In this document: positions 29,665 through 36,389 of the stretch, one piece after another | Layout of the letters: the number at the start of each line of letters is the position of its first letter | How positions within the stretch are numbered: the first letter of the stretch is position 1 | Source of the DNA: an uncultured Clostridia bacterium | Lineage (GTDB): Bacteria > Bacillota > Clostridia > Christensenellales > Borkfalkiaceae | Reading direction: 5' to 3' | DNA length: 45,381 nucleotides | NCBI GenBank assembly: GCA_947625095.1 | Contig: CANQMX010000013.1 | Coordinates: forward strand, 1 to 45,381 | Notes under the pieces: generated by a model | Seen by the model: only the letters and a program-made list of their open reading frames with translations | The model's database searches: none | What the model was told of the DNA's origin: nothing | Made by a program: the position numbers and the translations under genes

Positions 29665-30198
29665 ATGAAATACGTCATCGCCTCGGATATCCACGGCTCG
29701 GCATACTACTGCGCCCTTTTGAAGGCGCGGTGCGAGGAGGAGCGCCCTCAAAAAATCATCCTTCTCGGCGATCTTCTCTACCACGGCGCGCGCAACGCCC
29801 TGCCCCGCGACTACAACACCTTAAAGACGGCGGAGATTCTCAACTCGATGAAGGAAGATCTCCTCTGCATCAAGGGCAACTGCGACAGTCAGGTGGATAC
29901 GCTCGTGCTGGAATTTCCCGTAGAGGCCGACTTCGCCTTTCTGCCCGCAGCGGGACGCACCGTCGTCTTTGCCCACGGGCATCTTGCGCCCGCCTTTCTC
30001 AAAAAGGGCGACGTGCTTGTGAACGGCCACTTTCATGTGCCCGCCTTTGAGGAGCGGGAAAATTGCACCTACGTCAACTGCGGGTCGGTCTCCATTCCCA
30101 AGGAAGATTCCCCGCACTGCTACCTCGTTTTGGAGGAAAACGTCCTCCTTTGGAAAAACCTCGAAACGGGGGAAATTTTCAAGCGCGCCACCCTGTAA
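29665..30198 (+). CDS. YfcE/MJ0936-type metallophosphodiesterase
   Basis: A 177-residue calcineurin-like phosphoesterase of the YfcE group. All metal-ligand motifs are visible: SDIHG (~8-12), LLGDLLYHG (~32-40), GNCDSQ (~71-76), FAHGHL (~104) and NGHFHVPA (~121-128). Members are Mn-dependent phosphodiesterases active on model substrates; natural substrate unknown. ATG at 29665 follows AAAGGAGCATTTTT. Downstream is a 12-14-pair GC hairpin (30211-30243) without a T tract. Confidence 0.92.
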   Translation: MKYVIASDIHGSAYYCALLKARCEEERPQKIILLGDLLYHGARNALPRDYNTLKTAEILNSMKEDLLCIKGNCDSQVDTLVLEFPVEADFAFLPAAGRTVVFAHGHLAPAFLKKGDVLVNGHFHVPAFEERENCTYVNCGSVSIPKEDSPHCYLVLEENVLLWKNLETGEIFKRATL

Positions 30199-30335
30199 CC
30201 CCGCTTTTTTCCGCGCGCCCGCCGTCCGTGACGGCGGGCGCGCCCATTTCCGTCCTCCCCCCTCCCCCGCGACATTCTGCCCCCGTCTTAACTCTAAACC
30301 CACCCCCCTCCTCATATCGAGGCGTGGAGCAATTC

Positions 30336-30392
30336 CCTCATACCGAGCCAGCCGCCCGTCTGCTTTGCAGACGGGCGGCTGGCGAGTGTATC
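30336..30392 (-). repeat. Family A element with 17-pair inner stem
   Basis: Arms GCCAGCCGCCCGTCTGC/GCAGACGGGCGGCTGGC, loop ttt: perfect pairing, unrelated to other copies' stems. Confidence 0.85.
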
Positions 30393-30403
30393 TTCTCCTT
30401 TTC

Positions 30404-30456
30404 CTTGCCCACCCCTTGGAGGGGTGGGTGTCACCGTAGGTGACGGAAGGGGTGTC
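30404..30456 (-). repeat. Family B palindromic element
   Basis: Same as 29449-29501, including the gta loop. Confidence 0.75.
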
Positions 30457-30563
30457 CTTCCGTTCCTCGCGACCTTCTGCCCTATCAAAGGCCTACCCTC
30501 CTGTGGAGGGGGAGGCTCCGCCGCAGGCGGTGGTGGGGAGGGGTTCCTCATACCAAGCCTATT

Positions 30564-30616
30564 CCTCATACCGAACGCGCCGCCGCGGCACAGCCGCGGC
30601 GGCGCGTGAGTGTATC
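30564..30616 (-). repeat. Family A palindromic element
   Basis: Arms CGCGCCGCCGCGGC/GCCGCGGCGGCGCG, loop aca, ends CCTCATACCGAA and GAGTGTATC. Confidence 0.85.
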
Positions 30617-30911
30617 TTCCCCCGAACGCAGTCCCCATACTCATCCCCCTCCTCGTTTTGCGGGGAGGGGGACACAGGGGGAGGGGCAACTCCTGTTCCC
30701 TCGTGGTGGCGTCCCTTGTCCTCCACGTCATCCCCCCCCCGTTGCCCTTCCCTGCGCCCGCCGACTGTGTCGGCGGGCGCAGGGCGTTTCCGCAAATCCC
30801 GCTTGCGCCGCCCACTCGCCCCCACTTGCGCAAAAAAGTTACTGCCGTGCCCGCGGGCGGGAACATCGTTCAACAAAAAAACTTTTTTTATAAAAATTTT
30901 TAGCAAGGTGC

Positions 30912-30940
30912 TTGACAATCCTGCATAGAATGAGTAGAAT
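30912..30940 (+). promoter_or_regulatory. Promoter of the small membrane-protein gene
   Basis: TTGACA (30912-30917), 17-base spacer, TAGAAT (30935-30940). Confidence 0.85.
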
Positions 30941-30979
30941 GATGGTGAAAAAAATAAATCACCAAAAGGAGATAAAATC

Positions 30980-31237
30980 ATGAAAGATAAGATCATGAAT
31001 TTCGGCAAATGGTTTGAAAAGCAGCATATGCTCATCCAGATCATCCTGATGTTGATCCCGCTCGTCAACTGGATCGTCGAACTTTTGATCAGATGGCCTG
31101 CTTTCCTGAAAAAGGACAGTGTCCCCAATCTCGTGATGGCTATTCTGCACACCTTCTTCGGCGCGTTCTATATCCTCGAGATCCTCGATATCGTCTGGGT
31201 CATCCTCAAAAAGCAACTCTTCCTTGTGGAAAAGTAA
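30980..31237 (+). CDS. Small membrane protein, function unknown
   Basis: An 85-residue protein with two hydrophobic stretches (~17-35, IQIILMLIPLVNWIVELL; ~52-75, LVMAILHTFFGAFYILEILD) and Lys-rich ends, so probably a two-pass inner-membrane protein. No family is recognised. It is a monocistronic unit: consensus-like promoter, AAAAGGAGATAAAATC ribosome site, and a strong terminator directly after the stop. Amino-acid composition and signals are those of a real, well-expressed gene. Confidence 0.85.
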   Translation: MKDKIMNFGKWFEKQHMLIQIILMLIPLVNWIVELLIRWPAFLKKDSVPNLVMAILHTFFGAFYILEILDIVWVILKKQLFLVEK

Positions 31238-31245
31238 AAAACGAA

Positions 31246-31276
31246 AAACCGCTCCCGTTGGGGGGCGATTTTTTTT
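31246..31276 (+). terminator. Terminator of the small membrane-protein gene
   Basis: CGCTCCC/GGGGGCG with loop GTTG followed by eight T. Confidence 0.9.
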
Positions 31277-31414
31277 GAAAAATTTTGCATTTTTTGTGGC
31301 ATACAACGCAAAAATTTTAACCGCGCCATGATATGATGAGAGTATGAAGCCTCTCTTTTTTCTTGAAAAAATTTTTGCGGAATACGGCGCGGAAAATGCG
31401 GCGCGGAGAGAAAA

Positions 31415-31490
31415 TTACCCCGCCCGCGCGCCCGCGCAGCGCCCACCCCCCATGGGGGGTGGGCGCTGCGCGGGCGCGCGGGCGGGGTAA
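31415..31490. repeat. Perfect 76-base palindrome
   Basis: Two 38-base arms pair perfectly with no spacer (centre at 31452/31453). The left arm begins TTACCCCGCCCGCGCGCCCG and ends CCCACCCCCCA. It lies 13 bases downstream of the stop codon of the minus-strand phosphatase gene. As minus RNA it would be an extremely stable hairpin followed by TAATTTTCTC, so a terminator role is possible. Confidence 0.95.
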
Positions 31491-31503
31491 AAAGTGAACA
31501 ATA

Positions 31504-32562
31504 TTATTGCAGGTCGAAGGCGACGGCGGTGAGGTCGTCGGAGAACGTGCCGCAGAAATTTTTGAGCGCGGCTTTGAGGCGGGAGATGAACTCCTCCGCG
31601 CTCGAAGAGCGTTCCAGAATGGCCTCCGCGCGTTCGAGCGAGAACTCTTCGCCGCGGGCGTTCCTGCTCTCGGTGACGCCGTCGGTGAGGAGCACGAGGA
31701 TATCCCCCCTTTCGTAGGGAATGAACTTGTCCTCGTACTTGAAGTCGGGCACCCAATTGGAGACGGGCGGCGCGCTCATTTCGATCTCATCGATGCCGCG
31801 CGGCGATTTGAGGAGGAGGGGCGCGTTGTGCCCGGCGATGCAGTAGCGGATGCGCGAATTTTTCCGCTCGACGCGCACGGCGGCCGCCGTCACATACGAG
31901 CGCTCGTCGAGGCCGAGTTCCTGAAATTTGAGGTTCAGCCCGCCGATGGCGCGCGCGGGCGAGGGTTCGCTCCTGTCCCACCCCGCCTTAACGAAGGCGG
32001 AGAGCATCCCCGCCGAAATGCCCTTGCCCGAGACGTCGGCGAGAAAGCCCATCGTCTCCCCCTCCGCCTCGTAGACGTCGGGCAGGTCGCCGCCGATCTC
32101 GCGGCAGGGAATGTACATGAAGGCGTAGGGCACGTTGCCGCTGCCGGCGGGCGGGAGGAGGCGCTGCTGGATATCCTGCGCCGAGGACATCTCCCGCGCG
32201 ATCTCCGCCTCGTAGGCGTTATCGACGACGCCGAGGATGTACTCCCCCATCGGCGCGGCCTTGACGCGGATGGCGAGGCTCTCCTTTTCGCCGTGGCGCA
32301 GAACGAGCTTGCGGAAGGCGGGTCTGCCGCTCTTCATCGTCTCGTAAAAGAGGGCGCGCATGGAGCAGAAGGCGCACTTTTCCCCCTTGCCGCAGGGCGC
32401 AAGTTCGCCGCAGCCGATGGCGCGCTTCAACGTGCCGCGCTCGGCGTCCGTGCGGAAAAATTCGCGGAAGGCGCGGTTGGCGAACACGACGCGGAAATTT
32501 TTATCCACGACGATGGCGGCGGTGGGTATGAAATTGAGGACATCCTTGTATAAATTTGCCAT
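31504..32562 (-). CDS. PAS domain-PP2C (SpoIIE/RsbU-type) serine phosphatase with Cys-rich PAS
   Basis: A 352-residue signalling protein. An N-terminal PAS domain (~5-120) contains the cysteine cluster GCGELAPCGKGEKCAFC (~50-66), the kind of spacing that can hold an Fe-S cluster. A linker helix EMSSAQDIQQRLLPP (~143) is followed by a PP2C-like SpoIIE domain (~160-350) with metal motifs EIGGDLPDVY, LADVSGKG, LLTDGVTE and SDDLTAV. The usual GGDxYD is GGDLPD here. Such phosphatases act on anti-sigma-antagonist proteins; the partner is not in this window. The gene follows the kinase-like gene by one base on the same strand and ends just before the 76-base palindrome. Confidence 0.88.
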   Translation of the reverse strand: MANLYKDVLNFIPTAAIVVDKNFRVVFANRAFREFFRTDAERGTLKRAIGCGELAPCGKGEKCAFCSMRALFYETMKSGRPAFRKLVLRHGEKESLAIRVKAAPMGEYILGVVDNAYEAEIAREMSSAQDIQQRLLPPAGSGNVPYAFMYIPCREIGGDLPDVYEAEGETMGFLADVSGKGISAGMLSAFVKAGWDRSEPSPARAIGGLNLKFQELGLDERSYVTAAAVRVERKNSRIRYCIAGHNAPLLLKSPRGIDEIEMSAPPVSNWVPDFKYEDKFIPYERGDILVLLTDGVTESRNARGEEFSLERAEAILERSSSAEEFISRLKAALKNFCGTFSDDLTAVAFDLQ

Positions 32563-32563
32563 G

Positions 32564-33427
32564 TCAGCCCCGATACATTTTCAGTTTGCCCGTGACGACG
32601 CGGGCGTGAAGTTCCTCCGCGGGGAAAAATTCGCCGTCGTACTGCACGCAGTCGGGCGGCGCGGGCACGATGCGCACCTCCTCGCAGAGAAGGTGGTGGG
32701 TGAGCGGGAGGGAGAGGATCTTCCCCTTCTTCAATTTGATGAGGTAGGCGGGAACGGTGACGGCCTTGGGCTGATCGACGTACATGAGATCCAACTTGCC
32801 GTCGTCGAGCACGGCGGGCGGGCAAAATTTGATGCCGCCGCCGAACTGCGTGCCGTTGCACGCCGCCGCGATGAGGGCGTGCCGCCTTTCCGTTTGGCCG
32901 TTCACCGTGATCTCCACATCCACCCCGCGGTAATGAAGGATGGAGGCGAGCAGGCTGCGGAAATATTTGCCCCGCGCCGAGCCGTGCTTCTTCTTTTCGC
33001 ACCGCTTCAAGATATCCACATCGATGCCGAGACCCGCGATGTTGATGCTCCGCCGCCCGTTCCCACATTCGAGATAGTCGGTAAATTTGGGCGTGGAATC
33101 GAGGAGAAGGTCGACTGCCGCCGCCCCATACGGAATTTTTGCCGCCTCCGCAAAGTCGTTGCCCGTGCCCGCGGGAATGAGACCCAGGGGGATATCGAAA
33201 TTTTCCATGCCGCAGACGACCTCGTTCAGTGTGCCGTCGCCCCCCATCGCGACGAGCACGCCCTCCCCCGCCTGCGAAATTTGTCTCGCGAGTTCGGTGG
33301 GATGCCCGCGGTGTTCGGAAAAATAAAATTCGTACTCTGCGCCGCGCTCGCGAAGGCGCGCCTCCACTGCCGAAAGGCAACTTTTTTTGCCGTGTTTGGC
33401 GTTGGGATTGGCGACGATGTGCAGCAT
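32564..33427 (-). CDS. Diacylglycerol kinase-like lipid kinase (DagK/YegS family)
   Basis: A 287-residue member of the diacylglycerol/sphingosine kinase family. The nucleotide-binding motif AMGGDGTLNEVV (~60-71) and PAGTGNDFA (~86-94) are intact, along with NIAGLGIDVDIL and the C-terminal VQYDGEFF strand. It phosphorylates a lipid alcohol with ATP at the membrane; in Bacillota the usual role is recycling diacylglycerol from lipoteichoic-acid synthesis. ATG at 33427 follows GGGGAAAAAGGT and gives the family start HIVANPNAKHG. The promoter is at 33462-33490. The phosphatase gene follows one base later. Confidence 0.92.
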   Translation of the reverse strand: MLHIVANPNAKHGKKSCLSAVEARLRERGAEYEFYFSEHRGHPTELARQISQAGEGVLVAMGGDGTLNEVVCGMENFDIPLGLIPAGTGNDFAEAAKIPYGAAAVDLLLDSTPKFTDYLECGNGRRSINIAGLGIDVDILKRCEKKKHGSARGKYFRSLLASILHYRGVDVEITVNGQTERRHALIAAACNGTQFGGGIKFCPPAVLDDGKLDLMYVDQPKAVTVPAYLIKLKKGKILSLPLTHHLLCEEVRIVPAPPDCVQYDGEFFPAEELHARVVTGKLKMYRG

Positions 33428-33461
33428 ACCTTTTTCCCCTGTAAAAATTCCTTGCCCGTTT

Positions 33462-33513
33462 ATTATACAATATCTTTTCGGGAATTGCAATTTTTTTGGG
33501 AATTTGCTATACT
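33462..33513. promoter_or_regulatory. Overlapping divergent promoters sharing one -35 box
   Basis: The self-complementary hexamer TTGCAA (33485-33490) serves as -35 in both directions. Minus: 17-base spacer to TATAAT (33462-33467) for the lipid-kinase gene. Plus: 17-base spacer to TATACT (33508-33513) for cca. Both cannot be occupied at once. Confidence 0.8.
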
Positions 33514-33538
33514 GTTTTGAGAAAAAAAGAGAAAAGAA

Positions 33539-34882
33539 ATGTCGATGAAAGAGCGTTTACCCCAAACTTTGACCCGCCTTGCCACCGCCTGCCCCGCTCC
33601 CCTGTACCTTGTGGGAGGGAGCGTGCGCGACTATTTGCGGGGCGCGCTTGCGGAAAAACCCGACTGGGATCTCGCCTCGCCCTGCGCCGAGGACGACTTC
33701 GTTTCGGCCGCCAAGGCGTGCGGATTTGTTGTTTCCGCCGTCTATCCGCGCACGGGCACGGTGAAACTGACAGATTGCGACGGCGCGGGGTATGAGTTCA
33801 CCCGCTTCCGCACCGATTCCTATGTGCGCGGGGTGCACACGCCGACAAAGATTTCCTTCACCGGGGACATCGCCCTCGACGCGCGGCGGCGGGATTTTTG
33901 CGCCAACGCCATTTATTATGACATACAAAAGGACGAGATCCGCGACCCGCTGGAGGGAATTGCGGACATCGACAAGAAAATTCTGCGGACGGTAGCGCCC
34001 GCGAAAAAGGTGTTCGGCGAGGACGGGCTGCGGCTGATGCGCCTTGCCCGCATTGCGGCACAGATCGGCTTTTCGCCCGATGAGGAGTGCCTTGCGGGGG
34101 CGCGGGAGAACGCCGCCCTCATCGGGGACATCGCGCCCGAACGCATCTTGAAGGAGCTTGACCTTCTGCTGTTTGCGGGCGGGACGGGCGAGAACGCCTA
34201 CCGCGGGCTGGAAATTCTGAAAGATACGGGCGTTCTTGCCCACATTCTGCCCGAACTCGCCCTCGGGGACAGGATGCCGCAGCGCGCCGACTTCCACCGC
34301 TACGACGTGTTGGAGCACTCGCTGCGGTGCGTGAAGTACTCCGCGCCCGAGGTGCGCTGGGCGGCGCTTTTACACGACGTGGGAAAGCCCTACTGCTACC
34401 GCCGCGACGGGAACTTTCACGCCCACCCCGAGGAGGGCGCGCGCATCGCGGCGGACATTCTGACCCGCCTGAAAGCGCCCAAAAAACTCATAGGCGAGAC
34501 GTGCCGATTGGTGCGCCTGCATATGCGGGACTACAATTTGCAGATGCGGGAGGGAAAGGTGCGCCGCTGCATCGCCGAAAACTATGACCTCCTGCCCAAA
34601 CTGCTCCTCTTGAAACAGGCCGACTTTTCCGCCTGCAAGGACGATTTGGGCGTAGCGCCCGTCGTCGTAAAATGGAAGGAAATTTTGGCGAAGATGAGGG
34701 CGGAGAACGTGCCCTTTACCCTAAAACAACTCGCCGTGAAGGGGGACGACCTGCCCGTGCCGCCCGAGAGGCGCGCCGAAGTGCTGCACGCACTTTTGAT
34801 GCGGTGCGCGCTGGACGGCTCGCTCAACGAGAGAGAGAAACTTTTGAAATGCGCCGCGGCGCTTACAAAGGAGGAATTATGA
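33539..34882 (+). CDS. cca: CCA tRNA nucleotidyltransferase
   Basis: Class II CCA-adding enzyme (447 residues), adding or repairing the tRNA 3' CCA end. Head motif LVGGSVRDYLRG (~23-34), catalytic DWDLASP (~43), RRDFCANAIYYD (~119-130), and the tRNA-body segment EDGLRLMRLARIAAQIGF. A HD domain (ALLHDVGKPYCYR, ~278) follows, as in the long bacterial form. ATG at 33539 or 33545; the ribosome site is weak (AAGAGAAAAGAA). Its TGA overlaps the ATG of rmuC (ATGA), so translation is coupled. Confidence 0.93.
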   Translation: MSMKERLPQTLTRLATACPAPLYLVGGSVRDYLRGALAEKPDWDLASPCAEDDFVSAAKACGFVVSAVYPRTGTVKLTDCDGAGYEFTRFRTDSYVRGVHTPTKISFTGDIALDARRRDFCANAIYYDIQKDEIRDPLEGIADIDKKILRTVAPAKKVFGEDGLRLMRLARIAAQIGFSPDEECLAGARENAALIGDIAPERILKELDLLLFAGGTGENAYRGLEILKDTGVLAHILPELALGDRMPQRADFHRYDVLEHSLRCVKYSAPEVRWAALLHDVGKPYCYRRDGNFHAHPEEGARIAADILTRLKAPKKLIGETCRLVRLHMRDYNLQMREGKVRRCIAENYDLLPKLLLLKQADFSACKDDLGVAPVVVKWKEILAKMRAENVPFTLKQLAVKGDDLPVPPERRAEVLHALLMRCALDGSLNEREKLLKCAAALTKEEL

Positions 34883-36021
34883 CCACAGTCCTGCTCGTCA
34901 TCTGCATTGTGCTCTCCGCGCTCTGCCTTGCGCTCCTCGCCCTGCTCTTCCTCCAACTGAAAAAGAGCGGGAACGCGGCGCAGAGCGAGACCTTGAAACG
35001 CCTCGAAGAAAAGACGGACGCCGTGGGGCGGCTTGCCGAGTACAACTCGCGCGCGCTGGACAGCGCGAACCGCTCCACCGAGGCGCGACTGCAAAACATC
35101 CAAAACCGCCTCGCCGACGACATCAAGTACATCGTGGACGCCAACGCGCAGAATCTGGAGCGCATCCGCCGCACGGTGGATGAGAAACTCTCCTCCTCCA
35201 TCGACGGGAAACTTTCCGAAAGTTACGCGCGCATTGCCGAGCGCCTCGAAAAGATGTACGAGAGCGTGGGAGAGATGAAGTCGCTCTCGGGCAGCGTTGC
35301 CGACATCAAGCGCGTGTTTTCCAACGTGAAACTGCGCGGGACTTGGGGGGAGGCGCAGCTCGACGCCCTGCTTGCCGATATGCTCGCGCCCGACGAATAC
35401 CGCCGCAGCGTGAAACTCAACCCCCTCGACAATTCCCTCGCCGACTTCGCCATCTGCCTGCCCGCGAAGGGCGGAACGGTGCTCCTGCCCGTGGACAGCA
35501 AGTTCCCCGTGGAGGAATTCGAACGGCTGGTGGACGCCTCAGAACGGGGGGACAGGGAGGCGGAGGAGCGCGCCCGCAAAAATCTGGAGCGCGCCGTGAA
35601 GTTGCAGGCGGACGACATCGCCAAAAAATACATACTGCCCCCCTCCACCACCGACTTTGCCGTGATGTACCTCCCCTCCGAGAGCCTGTACGCCGAGGTG
35701 GCGCGCACGGCGGGGCTTACCGACTTTTTGCGCCGCCGCAGAATTCTGGCCTGCGGCCCGACAAATTTTGCCGCCCTCCTTTCCACCTTGCAGACGGGAT
35801 TCCGCACCGCCGCCATCGAAAAACGGTCGGGAGAACTGAGAGAAATGCTCGAACAGTTCCGCGTGGAATTTGCGAAATTTTCCGACCTGCTTGAAAAGAC
35901 GAGGCGGAAGTTGCAGGAGGCCGCCGACAGCGTGGAGAGCGCCGAGAAGCGCTCGGGCGTCATCGGCAGGAAATTGGAGGGCTTCCGCGCCCTCGGCGAG
36001 GGCGAAAACGGCGCGGAGTAA
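34879..36021 (+). CDS. rmuC: DNA recombination protein RmuC homologue
   Basis: RmuC-family protein (380 residues). An N-terminal membrane segment (~3-25, VLLVICIVLSALCLALLALL) is followed by a long coiled coil (~30-140) and the conserved nuclease-like core: VKLRGTWGEAQLDALLADML (~152-171), LPVDSKFPVEEFERL (~205-219) and AVMYLPSESLYAEV (~260). RmuC limits inversions at short inverted repeats in E. coli, notable in a genome so rich in palindromes (inference only). ATG at 34879 overlaps the cca stop, with AAAGGAGGAATT as ribosome site. Confidence 0.93.
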   Translation: MTTVLLVICIVLSALCLALLALLFLQLKKSGNAAQSETLKRLEEKTDAVGRLAEYNSRALDSANRSTEARLQNIQNRLADDIKYIVDANAQNLERIRRTVDEKLSSSIDGKLSESYARIAERLEKMYESVGEMKSLSGSVADIKRVFSNVKLRGTWGEAQLDALLADMLAPDEYRRSVKLNPLDNSLADFAICLPAKGGTVLLPVDSKFPVEEFERLVDASERGDREAEERARKNLERAVKLQADDIAKKYILPPSTTDFAVMYLPSESLYAEVARTAGLTDFLRRRRILACGPTNFAALLSTLQTGFRTAAIEKRSGELREMLEQFRVEFAKFSDLLEKTRRKLQEAADSVESAEKRSGVIGRKLEGFRALGEGENGAE

Positions 36022-36054
36022 AAAATTCCCTCGCATAATTCGCCTGCAATTCAC

Positions 36055-36083
36055 TTGCCTTTTGCGCGCGCGTGTATTATAAT
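36055..36083 (+). promoter_or_regulatory. Promoter of a leaderless gene
   Basis: TTGCCT (36055-36060), 17-base spacer, TATAAT (36078-36083). The expected start coincides with the ATG at 36090. Confidence 0.75.
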
Positions 36084-36089
36084 GGTGAC

Positions 36090-36386
36090 ATGACGCTGCA
36101 AAAGTTACCGCAAACTGCAACCGTGGATACGGCGGGGTTCTCCGAGCCCGTGCACGTGCAGGGCGGCAGTCTGTATACGCGGGGCGACGATCGCCTGGTG
36201 GAGAGCGGCGGCAGGTTCAAAATTTTTAATAAAATGCGGGCGCGCCTTGTTATCCTCTCGGGCGAGGGGTACATCAAATGGGCGCGCGGCGAAACCCCCT
36301 TTGCCGCGGGAGATGGGTTTTTGTGCGACGGCGAGGGGGAACTCGATCTGTATGGCGCGTGCGCCTTTCTATTGGCGCGGGAGTAG
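36090..36386 (+). CDS. Hypothetical 98-residue protein, probably leaderless
   Basis: A 98-residue soluble protein rich in beta-strand-like segments: GGSLYTRGDDRLVES, RLVILSGEGYIKW, then DGFLCDGEGELDLYGACAFLL. This recalls a small single-domain cupin-like or jelly-roll fold (weak). No family is recognised. ATG at 36090 has no Shine-Dalgarno and lies seven bases after TATAAT, so the transcript probably begins at the start codon. The next gene starts three bases after its stop, so both are cotranscribed. Confidence 0.75.
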   Translation: MTLQKLPQTATVDTAGFSEPVHVQGGSLYTRGDDRLVESGGRFKIFNKMRARLVILSGEGYIKWARGETPFAAGDGFLCDGEGELDLYGACAFLLARE

Positions 36387-36389
36387 GAT

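Larger units (their letters stand above)
30199..30911. repeat. Large repeat mosaic upstream of the small membrane-protein gene
   Basis: No gene is seen. In order: hairpin GCGCGCCCGCCGT/ACGGCGGGCGCGC (30211-30243), a family A half-end (30310), family A (30336-30392, minus), family B (30404-30456, minus), a CCTGTGGAGG/GGCGGTGGTGG piece, a tandem half plus full family A (30542 and 30564-30616, minus), a family F block (30642-30690), and hairpin CCTGCGCCCGCCGA/TCGGCGGGCGCAGG (about 30751-30783). All open frames here are repeat artefacts. Confidence 0.7.

Noticed and set aside
30440..30928. Open frames of 90-190 codons in the 30.2-30.9 kb gap
   Set aside because: They lie wholly in palindromic repeats, occur on both strands in several frames, and lack start signals.
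31344..31490. A 48-codon plus-strand frame running through the 76-base palindrome
   Set aside because: A -10-like TATGAT lies upstream but the -35 and ribosome site are poor, and half of the product would be palindrome-encoded Arg/Gly/Pro. Kept only as a curiosity.
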